DNA from: Saprospiraceae bacterium
GTDB lineage: Bacteria > Bacteroidota > Bacteroidia > Chitinophagales > Saprospiraceae
DNA length: 64,000 nucleotides
Assembly (NCBI GenBank): GCA_017985675.1
Contig: JAGNXB010000008.1
Span: forward strand, 19,290-83,289
Reading direction: 5' to 3'
Made by a program: the position numbers and the translations under genes. Shown in pieces: positions 1-9,168 of this stretch. The notes below the pieces were generated by a model. The model was not told where the DNA came from and searched no databases. It worked only from the letters and a program-made list of their open reading frames with translations. Position 1 is the first letter of the stretch; each line of letters starts with the position of its first letter.

Positions 1-1145
1 AAGAACATCTGCGCCGGCATAATATTTCCTATAAAATTTTTGGCGGACAATCCTTTTATCAGCGAAAGGAAGTAAAAGATCTCATCGCCTACTTGCGGAC
101 TGTTGTTAATGCGAAGGATGAGGAAGCTCTAAAACGGGTCATTAATTTCCCCAAACGCGGCATCGGCGACAGCACGATGGAAGGATTAGCAAAAGTAGCT
201 GCGGACCAACAAATTACCTTATGGGATGCCCTGGTCCAGGTAGGCCCGACCACAAGATCATCCAAGCCGATTGTCCGGTTTATTGAAATGATTGCCGGCT
301 TCAGAGAAAAACTGCTGACACTCAATGCCTACGATCTGGCCATGTGGGTCGCCAAAGCTTCTGGTTTATATGATGAATATGCTTCTGATACCAGTGTAGA
401 GGGTATAGGTCGCAAGGAAAATTTACAGGCACTGCTGGATGGTATCCAGGAGTTTTCCGAAAGTGATGAGGAGATTTACACGGGCGAAGTGCGAGACAAA
501 TCGCTCTCATCATACCTTCAAAATATTGCCTTGCTCACGGATGCGGATGATGAAAAAGGTGGAACAGATTATGTTTCCCTGATGTCGGTGCATGCGGCCA
601 AGGGATTGGAATTTGAAGCGATTTTCCTGGTGGGATTGGAGGAGCAATTATTTCCATCTTTCATGTCGATGAATAATCCGGATGATATCGATGAGGAACG
701 GCGGTTGTTTTATGTAGCCATTACCCGCGCCAAAGCCCATTTATGGTTGACCTATGCGCTGAGCCGGTACCGTTATGGGCAGATGCGGCATAATGAAGTA
801 AGCCGCTTCCTGGAAGAAATAGAAATTGAAAATCTGGAAGAAACCGGGATCGCACAGGACGCCCTCATTCCAACTGCACAACGGGCACGCGTGGTCGGAG
901 GACCCAAACCGGCAGTCACTTCTGCGCCCAGTGCGCTGCGTATCGATCCGGCGACGTTCCGACCCAGCCTGCCCAATGCCATCCAGGCCGGCATGCACGT
1001 CCTTCACCTTAAATTTGGAAAGGGTGAAGTGCGGGCCGTAGATGGCAGCACCGATAATCGGGTAGCCACTATTTATTTTCCCGAGATCGATAGCCCTGAG
1101 CGGCGCATCATGCTTAAATTTGCAAAGCTTCAGATTGTGGAATAA
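1..1145 (+). CDS. UvrD/PcrA-type ATP-dependent DNA helicase, C-terminal part (5' truncated by window edge)
   Basis: Superfamily 1A 3'-5' helicase; roles in nucleotide excision repair and removal of recombination intermediates are known for the family. The frame is open from base 3, so the gene starts outside the window; about 380 residues are visible. Seen in order: the GGQSFYQRKEV block (helicase motif IV region), the long 2B-domain stretch beginning NFPKRGIGD, motif V (MSVHAAKGLEFE, about nt 585-625), motif VI (VAITRAKAHLWL, about nt 715-750) with the Arg finger, and a C-terminal tudor-like tail beginning GMHVLHLKFGKGEV (about nt 993-1140) that is characteristic of PcrA/UvrD. The frame ends at TAA 1143-1145. 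PcrA versus UvrD versus Rep cannot be decided, but the tail favours PcrA/UvrD. Confidence 0.93.
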   Translation, partial: EHLRRHNISYKIFGGQSFYQRKEVKDLIAYLRTVVNAKDEEALKRVINFPKRGIGDSTMEGLAKVAADQQITLWDALVQVGPTTRSSKPIVRFIEMIAGFREKLLTLNAYDLAMWVAKASGLYDEYASDTSVEGIGRKENLQALLDGIQEFSESDEEIYTGEVRDKSLSSYLQNIALLTDADDEKGGTDYVSLMSVHAAKGLEFEAIFLVGLEEQLFPSFMSMNNPDDIDEERRLFYVAITRAKAHLWLTYALSRYRYGQMRHNEVSRFLEEIEIENLEETGIAQDALIPTAQRARVVGGPKPAVTSAPSALRIDPATFRPSLPNAIQAGMHVLHLKFGKGEVRAVDGSTDNRVATIYFPEIDSPERRIMLKFAKLQIVE

Positions 1146-1171
1146 TTACGTAACCATTAACTGCAAATATT

Positions 1172-1354
1172 ATGCAAAATAACGTCTCAAAAAATGCCTC
1201 ATCCGGAGCCGTCTACGGACTTGGATTCATTGGTGCCGCAATTTATTTTATTGCCGGATCGACATCGTTTATGGGGGGCGTATTGGGATTTATTAAGGCC
1301 CTCGTTTGGCCTGCATTTTTAGTGTATTACGCATTTAAGGCATTGGGGGCGTGA
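1172..1354 (+). CDS. small hydrophobic membrane protein (60 aa), unknown function
   Basis: Sixty residues: a polar N-terminus (MQNNVSKNASS) followed by two hydrophobic stretches, about residues 13-30 and 37-57, with Gly-rich turns. This suggests a two-helix inner-membrane protein. It starts 26 nt after the helicase stop and reads in the same direction, so it is probably co-transcribed. It ends directly at the edge of the low-complexity repeat region. I do not recognise a named family; the clean start, composition and placement support a real gene. Confidence 0.6.
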   Translation: MQNNVSKNASSGAVYGLGFIGAAIYFIAGSTSFMGGVLGFIKALVWPAFLVYYAFKALGA

Positions 1355-1878
1355 TGCGGGTTGCGTGGTGCGGGTTGCGCGATGCAAGTTGCGGGTTACG
1401 CGATGCTGATTTGGAATTGGCCCCTTACCTCTTACCCTTCACCCCTTACCAATTACGAGATGCGGGTTGCGAGGCTTGCGGGTTGCGGGTTGCGAGAATT
1501 TTTGGCCGCTGACCGCTTACCCTTTACCCCTTACCAATTACGAGATGCGGGTTGCGGGTTGCGTGAATTTTTGGCCCCTGACTGCTTACCCTTTACCCCT
1601 TACCGATTACGAGATGCGGGTTGGGGGATTGGCGAGTCCCTATACACGTTTGGTTTTTCGTCCTCGGTCCTCCGTCCTCGGTCCTCGGTCCTCCGTCCTC
1701 ATGCATCGGTCTTCTATTCAGTTGTCTCAAACAAAGAACCTGGAACAAAGAACTAAGTACGCCATTCGCCACAACTCAATAACACAACAACTCCTAACTT
1801 CCTCAAACCCTCAAAACCTCCATACTCAAAACCTCCTTAAACCCTCAAACCCTCCCTACTCAAACCCTCAAAACCTCC
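1355..1878. repeat. degenerate low-complexity repeat cluster in a tail-to-tail gap
   Basis: No gene is supported here. The stretch is made of near-repeats: GATGCGGGTTGCG-type units, an approximately 69-nt tandem (starts near 1419, 1504 and 1573) carrying CTTACCCTTTACCCC and ATTACGAGATGCGGG, then a run of CCTCGGTCCTCCGT units at about 1670-1700, then CCTCAAACC / CCTCAAAACC units at about 1800-1878 that stop at the esterase stop codon (1879). Open frames in it encode only repeats. Similar blocks lie at 9600-9770, 41873-41939 and 55380-55495. Confidence 0.85.
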
Positions 1879-3327
1879 TCAGTTTCCTATTTTCATAAAC
1901 ACATTCGTCACCAATTGATTTCCTCTCATTAATTGGATATAATAGATTCCTGCCGGGATTAATTGAACGTCTAAAGAAGAGTTAATTAATATCCCTGTCA
2001 ATAGCACTTTGCCCAAGGGATCAATGATTCGATAAGTTGTCCCCTCCGATGCATTCTCCAAAAATAATTTATCCGTCACCGGATTGGGATACATTTTAAT
2101 GACCGATGTACCATTATTAAAATCGTTATTCGTTGCCGTCAAACAATCCGACGACTGGTCCATATGGGATGCAAAAAATGTAGCCATGGATGTTGTTCGC
2201 AGCGTATAATTATCCAGGCTGTGTCCTGTAAGTGCCGGATTTAATACCTGCTCAAGGCAGGATGCATTGTTCGTCGATTGATCATACTGGAAATCAGGAA
2301 TTGGTTTGCCCGCAGCATCCAAACTGTCCAGCAATGCCACAACGGTCACGGAACCAGAGGAATGGGGTCTGCCATAAATAGCCTGACAACCACCCAGGCT
2401 TGATGCACAGGCGGAGATGCCGGCGAGTATACGTTGGTAATTTATTGGGACGATCAAATCCGCTGGCTGATGATAGAGATACAGCGCCGGAATTTCTGCA
2501 TAATGATTCATTGAAAATAAGTCTGTGAATAATCCACCATAAATATCCCCGCAGGCTTTAATGGAATACGGTGCTGCATCCAGGTGCAAGCTGCCATGAA
2601 TAGCACCCAGGTCCGGGCGAGACAGGTCCATGCTGTCAATAGCCACTGCAAAACCAGGATTGACGATACAGGGCGTTTCATACAAATTATTGGGTTTGGG
2701 GACATCAGAAATCGTTTGACAAGAGCCGGGCTTCTCTGCACCATCATCGAGATAAACAACGCCCAGTGCGGTAAATGCACCGGCACTTTCACCAATTACA
2801 TACACATTCCGCCGATCAATGGATAAATTGCCGGACTGACTAACCAGATAGCGCAAGGCTCCTTTGCCATCCTGTACGGCGCGGTACCAGGCACGGGTCC
2901 ATTCCAGTGAATCTGTCACATTCAGACAATTCCAGGGATTGCCCGGTAGCACGGATATATTGCAATTGATGAATTTCTCCGTCTGGAACATCCCCAGCCT
3001 ATAGTTGATGGAGGCAGCCACATACCCTCTGGCCGCAAAATCATTTAACAACTGTGCAGGATAACCTTCGCCTTTATCGCCACCCAGCCATGCGCCGCCA
3101 TGAATGATCATCACCAGTGGACGACCGCAGGTCGGTGGCGTATCATTCACTGGCTGGGCTAAATCAAGGTAGAGGGTACGCATCGTGCCGGCAAAATCCA
3201 GGGCCTCACCATAAGGGAGGTCCTTGCTGATGTCTACCTGATATTGTTTTGTCACCCAGTCGGTCTGGCTGTATAGCTCCCCAGTGCATAACCAAACCAG
3301 CAGGATTAAAGCTTGTATTTTATTCAT
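1879..3327 (-). CDS. secreted alpha/beta-hydrolase (carboxylesterase/lipase type) with T9SS sorting domain
   Basis: A 482-residue extracellular esterase-like enzyme. The start at 3327 gives a proper signal peptide (MNKIQALILLVWLCTG...); the frame extends upstream but without signal-like sequence. Seen: an HGGAW oxyanion loop at about residue 76, the nucleophile elbow GESAGAF at about 179-185, a late GHSLD that can supply the catalytic His, and several Cys pairs. From about residue 410 there is a type A T9SS domain (KMYPNPVTDKLFL ... PAGIYYIQL ... MKIGN). The family hydrolyses acyl esters; the substrate is unknown. It is transcribed convergently with the preceding gene, and its stop codon lies inside the end of the repeat cluster. 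Confidence 0.88.
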   Translation of the reverse strand: MNKIQALILLVWLCTGELYSQTDWVTKQYQVDISKDLPYGEALDFAGTMRTLYLDLAQPVNDTPPTCGRPLVMIIHGGAWLGGDKGEGYPAQLLNDFAARGYVAASINYRLGMFQTEKFINCNISVLPGNPWNCLNVTDSLEWTRAWYRAVQDGKGALRYLVSQSGNLSIDRRNVYVIGESAGAFTALGVVYLDDGAEKPGSCQTISDVPKPNNLYETPCIVNPGFAVAIDSMDLSRPDLGAIHGSLHLDAAPYSIKACGDIYGGLFTDLFSMNHYAEIPALYLYHQPADLIVPINYQRILAGISACASSLGGCQAIYGRPHSSGSVTVVALLDSLDAAGKPIPDFQYDQSTNNASCLEQVLNPALTGHSLDNYTLRTTSMATFFASHMDQSSDCLTATNNDFNNGTSVIKMYPNPVTDKLFLENASEGTTYRIIDPLGKVLLTGILINSSLDVQLIPAGIYYIQLMRGNQLVTNVFMKIGN

Positions 3328-3583
3328 AATGGGAAGAAGCATTATTTCCCAAGATACGTCTTTACTAACCAAGTGGATATGAAGATGCTGGACATCCCAC
3401 GGGAAATTCTTAATATGATTGGATAGTTAGGATTCTATTTATCGCAACGTTCAGTGGTCTTTACATTTAGCTAACAAAAACTTAACGGCTTTTTGCACTC
3501 GTGTTAAGTGGAATTCACCGCCTCTTCATTTTGGGGTAACATGACAATCTGACTTTTGCCACCGAACAAAACTCACGATTGTT

Positions 3584-5473
3584 ATGAAACAAAAACTTCT
3601 ACTTCTTACCCTATTATTGGGTGGTATGTTAACGGTCAATGCCCAAAACGAACTATTTGACCAGGAGATTCAAATTCCAGCAGGATACCAACCTGCAACT
3701 GTATTGTTACCTCCATCTCCACTGACCATGCAAGTGCTCTTTGTTGGCGGACATGACCTGGTTCAAACAACACCAACTTATGGCAACGAAGCTGGTATTG
3801 CTATTGCTAAGGAATGGCACGATTTCATTGGCTTTACGCCTGATAATACCGGTCAACACCTAGGCTGGGTTTCTGTAAATCATGAAATGATTTATCAGGA
3901 TAATCGCATCGGTGATGGTGGCGGAATGACCGTTTTTGCCGTAGACCGTGACCCGGTCACCGGTGAATTAGTGGTGGCAAATCAGGATCTGACTGATGGC
4001 CGCAGCGGCAAATTTTTCAACGTAGATTTTGCGAATACAGTTGGTGAAACAGGTATGAATTGTGGCGGTATTTCGTCAATCGTTGACGGTCGTATCTGGA
4101 CGGCAGAAGAATGGTTCCGCACCAACAATGCATCCATCAACTCTGGTGGCTATTCTGCACCCACATCCAGTGGTTCATTTCCTAAATCACCTGGCGCTGT
4201 GGCCAATCAGGGTGTACGGGATACTGCTGATTATACCATCTCCAGTGATATTGCCGGATTTGATGGTCTAACGGTTAAAAAATACGAAAACTTCAACTGG
4301 ATGGTGGAAATTGATCCACGCGAAGCCAAAGCGATCCGCAAACAATACAACTGGGGTCGCCAGGGTTTTGAGGGTGGAACCATAGCAGCAGACAACAAAA
4401 CCGTTTATCTTGGTGTAGATGGAACACCTGCACCTTGGGTAAAATTTGTGGCCGATGCACCAGGCGATTTTACAAAAGGTAAAATCTACGTTTACAAACA
4501 TGATGCGTCCGGTAATAAGTGGATTGAAATTGACAACACGGACCCAACCCGTATGTTGAACTTTACACAGGAAGCACTTGCCAAAGGTGCATCGATTTAC
4601 AACCGTCTTGAATGGGTGGCTATTGACCCTGCTTCAGGATTGATCTACATGACAGAAACGGGGAATGATAATCCGGTGAACGGATTTACGGGCGGTGTAA
4701 ATGCCGGCGGTGTTATGGCTCCACATCATACCCAACGTGCATTGCTAAAAGGTCTTACCGGTGCAACCGATGCAGCTTATCGCGATTATTACGGCCGTGT
4801 GCTGAAGTATGATCCTACAACAGAAGAGGTAAGCGTTCTTCTTGAAGGAGGACCCGAATTAAGTGTTAGCCCGGATGAAGCTAACTATCCAAGTACCCAT
4901 TTTACCAATCCTGACGGATTAAATGTGATTACCATTGATGGCCAAAGTTTTCTCATCATCGATGAAGATATTAATGGTTCTTCTTTTGGACGCTTGCCGG
5001 CCGGTGTGACAAGCGCTATTTGCGAATCATTTCTATTGAATCTGGCAAAAACCAATCCGACCATCGATGACCTGATTCGACTTACAGCAACCCCACGTGG
5101 TGCTGAAGTTACAGGTGCAGTGATGACACCTGATGGCAAATCGCTTTTATTGAACTGCCAACACCCAAATTCTAATTTGGCTTTTCCATTCAACCATTCG
5201 TTGACGTTTGCAATACATGGTTTCGACCAGCTCACAGTGACAGGATTGCAGGATCCGGAGTTCGATCAGAACAGTGGTTTCCAAATTTACCCGAATCCAA
5301 CGACTCGCCGCGTGCACATGAATAAAGTAACGGATGCAGCACTTTATAATGAAAGTGGACAGCGTGTGCGTGTATTCCGCAATACGGACCAGTTTGATGT
5401 ATTTGGCATCAATCCTGGAACTTATTTTGTGCAATCTGCTGAAGGTGAAATCACCAAGCTTATTATTCAGTAA
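3584..5473 (+). CDS. PhoX-like (DUF839) secreted phosphatase with T9SS sorting domain
   Basis: 629 residues: a signal peptide (MKQKLLLLTLLLGGML...NAQ), a long DUF839/PhoX-type propeller (about 40-540), and a C-terminal type A sorting domain (FQIYPNPTTRRVH..., about 563-629). PhoX enzymes are Ca/Fe-dependent alkaline phosphatases; PhoX-like features include the N-terminal WVSVNHEM segment, MNCGGISSIVDGRIWTAEEW, and a late FTNPDGLNV...LIIDED segment. The usual Cys-x-Gly-Gly...TCEE block is replaced by CGGISS...TAEEW, so catalytic competence is uncertain. It is followed by a hairpin terminator at 5510-5546. Other members of this family may be esterase-like or structural. Confidence 0.82.
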   Translation: MKQKLLLLTLLLGGMLTVNAQNELFDQEIQIPAGYQPATVLLPPSPLTMQVLFVGGHDLVQTTPTYGNEAGIAIAKEWHDFIGFTPDNTGQHLGWVSVNHEMIYQDNRIGDGGGMTVFAVDRDPVTGELVVANQDLTDGRSGKFFNVDFANTVGETGMNCGGISSIVDGRIWTAEEWFRTNNASINSGGYSAPTSSGSFPKSPGAVANQGVRDTADYTISSDIAGFDGLTVKKYENFNWMVEIDPREAKAIRKQYNWGRQGFEGGTIAADNKTVYLGVDGTPAPWVKFVADAPGDFTKGKIYVYKHDASGNKWIEIDNTDPTRMLNFTQEALAKGASIYNRLEWVAIDPASGLIYMTETGNDNPVNGFTGGVNAGGVMAPHHTQRALLKGLTGATDAAYRDYYGRVLKYDPTTEEVSVLLEGGPELSVSPDEANYPSTHFTNPDGLNVITIDGQSFLIIDEDINGSSFGRLPAGVTSAICESFLLNLAKTNPTIDDLIRLTATPRGAEVTGAVMTPDGKSLLLNCQHPNSNLAFPFNHSLTFAIHGFDQLTVTGLQDPEFDQNSGFQIYPNPTTRRVHMNKVTDAALYNESGQRVRVFRNTDQFDVFGINPGTYFVQSAEGEITKLIIQ

Positions 5474-5509
5474 GGACGTTTTCATTTCTTTCATAGTTAT
5501 TATTATCGG

Positions 5510-5546
5510 GCGGCAGTCTCCACAGGAGGCTGCCGCATCGGTTTTT
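5510..5546 (+). terminator. rho-independent terminator after the PhoX-like gene
   Basis: GCGGCAG (5510-5516) pairs with CTGCCGC (5530-5536), with an inner TCC/GGA pair around an ACA loop. It is followed by ATCGGTTTTT. Confidence 0.75.
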
Positions 5547-5565
5547 CCGAATTAAATGCTGTACA

Positions 5566-7521
5566 ATGCGCATCTTTTTCTTTTTTATACTGAGTTTTTT
5601 GGGCTTAATACTAGGCACCTCTTTTTTTTCATCGGACGCTGGCTCACCCAACCATGATGTGTTAAGTGCCGTTGAAAATGAATTCCATACTGACTTAAAA
5701 TCCTGGGAACGTTCAGTGGAGCTATATTTAACTACCGTTAGGAAATGGAGCGCAGGTACAGCTACGATCGAACAAACCAGATCGGAACACGCTAGAACAA
5801 GATTGGCCTTCAAAAAGGTTGAATTATTAGCGGAATATTTTGATCCTCACGCCGTCAAAAGGTATATCAATGGAGCACCGCTCCCTGGTGTCGACCGTAA
5901 AATTCCGGGAATAGTCATCCTCGAACCGGAAGGTTTACAAATGCTGGATGAGTTGTTATTTGATGAGTTACCAAAAGACCACAAAGAAGAAATTCTACAA
6001 CTCGCCGAAAGCTTGTATAAAAATGTACAAGACCTGGTACGCTATCAATCAGGGATCGATATTCAACATCGGCATGTGATGGAAGCTAGTCGATTAGCTG
6101 TTATTAGAATTTTTACGCTTGGACTTACAGGGTTTGATACACCCGGATCGGGCGCGGCTATAATTGAGGCACAACAAAGTACCCAGGTCCTCTTTAAAAC
6201 GATGTTCCATTATGAACAAATGCTGAAGGAGAAAGCACCGGATTTGTTAACACGCCTAATAGCTTTGGAGCAGCAAAATGATCGCAAACTGAAAGGCGAA
6301 ATATCGTTTAATGATTTTGATCGATTGGATTATCTGACAGCAGTGATTAATCCATTATTGGCACTAATTACTGAAACTCAAACGCGTTTAAATATTGAAT
6401 TTATTGAAGAGACCGTGTATGTGCCCGGTCCATTAAATCAACGTGCAACAAATCTGTTTTCTCCGGATATCCTGGACAAAACGTATTATAATAAAATGAC
6501 CAATCAGGGGAATACGGCGGCTATGGAAAAACTGGGTAAAGTCCTGTTTTATGATCCCTTGCTGTCCACTTCGAATTCAATGTCCTGTGCGTCTTGTCAC
6601 CATCCCGATAAGGCATTTACAGATGGCCGGGCAAAGAGTCTTGCACTCAGTGGAAAAAAAGAAACCTTGCGCAATGCCCCTACATTAGTTCACAGCGTAT
6701 ATGCAACGCATTATTTTTTAGATATGCGTGAAAATTTTCTCAACAGGCAAATGAAACATGTTGTATTGGATGAAAATGAATTTGCAACGGATTTTTTTAT
6801 AATTGAATCCAAATTAAATCAAAGTGAGGAGTATACTAAAATGTTCCAAAATGCATTTGGCAAAGCAACGCAACAATTGATTAGCGAAGAAACCATATCA
6901 CTGGCTTTATCTGCTTATGTTTCTTCATTGACGGGCTGGAATAGTGCCTTTGATAAATATGTGCGTCATGAAGAAAAAATAATTGATCCTGCCGTAAAAA
7001 GAGGATTTAATCTATTTATGGGAAAAGCGGCTTGTGGTACATGCCATTTTGCACCTTTATTCAACGGTACGGTGCCCCCTTTGTATACTGAAACGGAATC
7101 CGAAGTGCTGGGCGTTCCGGAAAATAAAGATACATTAAACCCCAGGTTGGATCAGGATTTGGGCCGATTAGTCAATAGTTTGCCCCACGATGTGGCGCAT
7201 TTTTATGAGCGTTCCTTTAAAACTGTATCAATTAGAAATATTGCGCTCACGGCGCCCTATATGCATAATGGTGTGTATACCACGCTGGAGGAAGTAATGG
7301 ATTTTTATAATAAAGGCGGCGGTGTTGGACTTGGTTTAGATGTGCCGCACCAAACACTTCCGGATGCCACATTGGAATTAACACCAACCGAAATCAGCGA
7401 TATGATTACATTTATGCAAAGTCTGACGGATACTACATCAATGACGTCTACGCCCCAACGTTTGCCTCAATTTAAGACCCGACCTGAATGGAACAGTCGT
7501 GCAGTTGGAGGCAAGTATTAA
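5566..7521 (+). CDS. di-haem cytochrome c peroxidase (MauG/CcpA family) with N-terminal alpha-helical extension
   Basis: 651 residues, about twice the size of a plain CCP. The N-terminal hydrophobic segment is a signal or anchor. Residues about 30-285 are a helical domain with sequence of the imelysin-like type that precedes CCP in many Bacteroidota (FKKVELLAEYF..., NGAPLPGVD). Residues about 305-630 are the CCP part with two c-haem motifs, CASCH (about residue 340) and CGTCH (about 489), plus the C-terminal APYMHNGVYTTLEEVMDFYNKGG block common to the family. The family reduces H2O2 or oxidises other substrates in the periplasm. It overlaps or abuts the next haem gene, suggesting one operon. 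Confidence 0.92.
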   Translation: MRIFFFFILSFLGLILGTSFFSSDAGSPNHDVLSAVENEFHTDLKSWERSVELYLTTVRKWSAGTATIEQTRSEHARTRLAFKKVELLAEYFDPHAVKRYINGAPLPGVDRKIPGIVILEPEGLQMLDELLFDELPKDHKEEILQLAESLYKNVQDLVRYQSGIDIQHRHVMEASRLAVIRIFTLGLTGFDTPGSGAAIIEAQQSTQVLFKTMFHYEQMLKEKAPDLLTRLIALEQQNDRKLKGEISFNDFDRLDYLTAVINPLLALITETQTRLNIEFIEETVYVPGPLNQRATNLFSPDILDKTYYNKMTNQGNTAAMEKLGKVLFYDPLLSTSNSMSCASCHHPDKAFTDGRAKSLALSGKKETLRNAPTLVHSVYATHYFLDMRENFLNRQMKHVVLDENEFATDFFIIESKLNQSEEYTKMFQNAFGKATQQLISEETISLALSAYVSSLTGWNSAFDKYVRHEEKIIDPAVKRGFNLFMGKAACGTCHFAPLFNGTVPPLYTETESEVLGVPENKDTLNPRLDQDLGRLVNSLPHDVAHFYERSFKTVSIRNIALTAPYMHNGVYTTLEEVMDFYNKGGGVGLGLDVPHQTLPDATLELTPTEISDMITFMQSLTDTTSMTSTPQRLPQFKTRPEWNSRAVGGKY

Positions 7522-7531
7522 TTTCTCGCAT

Positions 7532-9076
7532 ATGTCAAAAATCATCGTCTTAGTAGTTGTCGTAGCCATAACGTTTACGTTTCCCTCGTTTCAGGATCGT
7601 GTTCCATCCAATCCTGATCCGCATCCCGGCGAAGCACTTTCGAAACAATATTGCGGAATTTGTCATCTTTATCCCGATCCCTCCTTGCTCGACCTACCGA
7701 CGTGGAATAATTTTATTCTGCCCCGAATGGGTTATTTTTTAGGCATTTATCCCAGTGATTCGATTCGTCAATCATTAATTGAGACAGACTCCTCAGCAGC
7801 CAAGGCTGTAGAAAATGCCGGCATTTTTCCGATGGAACCTATGATTAGTCTGGAAGATTGGGACAAAATTCTATACTTCTATCAGACCAATGCGCCATTG
7901 AAATTACCGGAACCCCAATTTCCGGTTGTTGAAAAAAATCTGTCGTTGTTTAATGTTAAATTCCCTGCCTTATTTTTATCGCCACCGTCTTCGACACTGG
8001 TGAAAATAGCGAAAAATGGTGGTGTTTATTTGGGAGATGCCAATACACAGACCATCCATTTTTTGGATAACCAATTACGGCATCAGGTAAAAGCAAAAGT
8101 CAGAGAAGGAGCCGTTTCACTTATTGAGTCTGACGATGATCTTTTGGTGACGATAATGGGTTCTTTTTCTCCCACGGATGCAGCCCTGGGGATGATCCTG
8201 CGATTGCCATTAAATCCCGGCAGGCAACCAGAAGTGCTGATTGACAAATTGCAACGTCCGGTGCATACCTCGCAAGCCGATTTGGATGCCGATGGATTGC
8301 CGGATTTAATTATAAGTGAATTTGGAAAATGGACCGGTCAGTTGGCATGGTGGAAACAGTTGCCTGGCGGTGCGTTTAAAGCATATCCCCTTCGAAAAAG
8401 ATCCGGTGCCATACGGACCATTATCCGGGATGTAAATGGTGATGGATTGCCGGATATTTATGGATTATTTGGCCAGGGTGATGAGGGCATTTGGTTGTAT
8501 ATAAATAGGGGGGAAGGAAAATTTGAAGAAAAATCTATCCTTCGTTTTCCGTCGACATTTGGCTCTTCTTTTTTTGATATAAAAGATGTGGATGGCGACG
8601 GTGTTGAAGAAATCTTGTACACCTGTGGGGATAATGCGGATTATCCTCCATTCACAAAAGCGTATCACGGATTACGGATCTATAAGCAGGAAGCACCCTA
8701 TATATTTAAAGAAGCTGCTTTTGTGCCTTTGCCGGGTGCATACAGTGTAGCTGCCCGGGATTTTGACAAGGATGGTGATGCCGATTTAGCGTTGATTTCT
8801 TTTTTCCCTGATTATGAAAAACATCCGGAGCTTGGATTTATTTTCATGGAAAATAAAGGCTCCAATGTCTTTTCATATCATACATTTCCACAAGTAGACG
8901 CAGGGCGCTGGCTGGTCATGGATGCCGGTGATGTGGACCATGACGGAGATGATGATTTGATGCTGGGCTCACTCACCTTTGAGGTGGTGCCTCCCAATCC
9001 TATTCTGGAAAAGTGGGTTAAAAATGGTATTCCATTTATTCTGCTAGAAAATAATCGTATTAAGGGCAAAGATTAA
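7532..9076 (+). CDS. c-haem / FG-GAP (VCBS) repeat protein
   Basis: 514 residues from ATG 7532; an earlier in-frame ATG (7499) overlaps the peroxidase gene and precedes the signal sequence, so it is less likely. Seen: an N-terminal signal or anchor (MSKIIVLVVVVAITFTF), one c-haem motif CGICH at about residue 40 in a short cytochrome-like stretch, then a beta-propeller region with five DxDxDG calcium-binding FG-GAP motifs (at about 250, 300, 352, 410 and 467, e.g. DLDADGLPDL, DVDGDGVEEI). Starts 10 nt after the peroxidase stop. It probably works with the peroxidase as an extracytoplasmic electron-transfer or scaffold partner (inference). Confidence 0.85.
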   Translation: MSKIIVLVVVVAITFTFPSFQDRVPSNPDPHPGEALSKQYCGICHLYPDPSLLDLPTWNNFILPRMGYFLGIYPSDSIRQSLIETDSSAAKAVENAGIFPMEPMISLEDWDKILYFYQTNAPLKLPEPQFPVVEKNLSLFNVKFPALFLSPPSSTLVKIAKNGGVYLGDANTQTIHFLDNQLRHQVKAKVREGAVSLIESDDDLLVTIMGSFSPTDAALGMILRLPLNPGRQPEVLIDKLQRPVHTSQADLDADGLPDLIISEFGKWTGQLAWWKQLPGGAFKAYPLRKRSGAIRTIIRDVNGDGLPDIYGLFGQGDEGIWLYINRGEGKFEEKSILRFPSTFGSSFFDIKDVDGDGVEEILYTCGDNADYPPFTKAYHGLRIYKQEAPYIFKEAAFVPLPGAYSVAARDFDKDGDADLALISFFPDYEKHPELGFIFMENKGSNVFSYHTFPQVDAGRWLVMDAGDVDHDGDDDLMLGSLTFEVVPPNPILEKWVKNGIPFILLENNRIKGKD

Positions 9077-9120
9077 ATGGCATTTATTAGGCTATTTACC
9101 GGGATGATTGTAGCTTAAAT

Positions 9121-9151
9121 TTGAGCAATTCGTGATAATATCATAAGTTTG
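9121..9151 (+). promoter_or_regulatory. Bacteroidota-type promoter for the 9169 gene
   Basis: TTG at 9121-9123, a 20-nt spacer, and TAAGTTTG at 9144-9151 match the -33/-7 pattern of the phylum. The start codon is 17 nt downstream. Confidence 0.7.
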
Positions 9152-9168
9152 TTCTGAAGTAACTAGTC

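Noticed and set aside
1355..1878. Possible CRISPR array
   Set aside because: Repeat units are degenerate, of unequal length and without unique spacers of constant size; no cas gene in the window.
1361..1898. Two overlapping open frames (131 and 143 codons) in the repeat block
   Set aside because: The predicted peptides are themselves repeats of the DNA units and have no conserved composition.
7499..7531. Earlier ATG for the c-haem/FG-GAP gene
   Set aside because: Overlaps the peroxidase gene and precedes the signal sequence; the ATG at 7532 starts the signal peptide directly.
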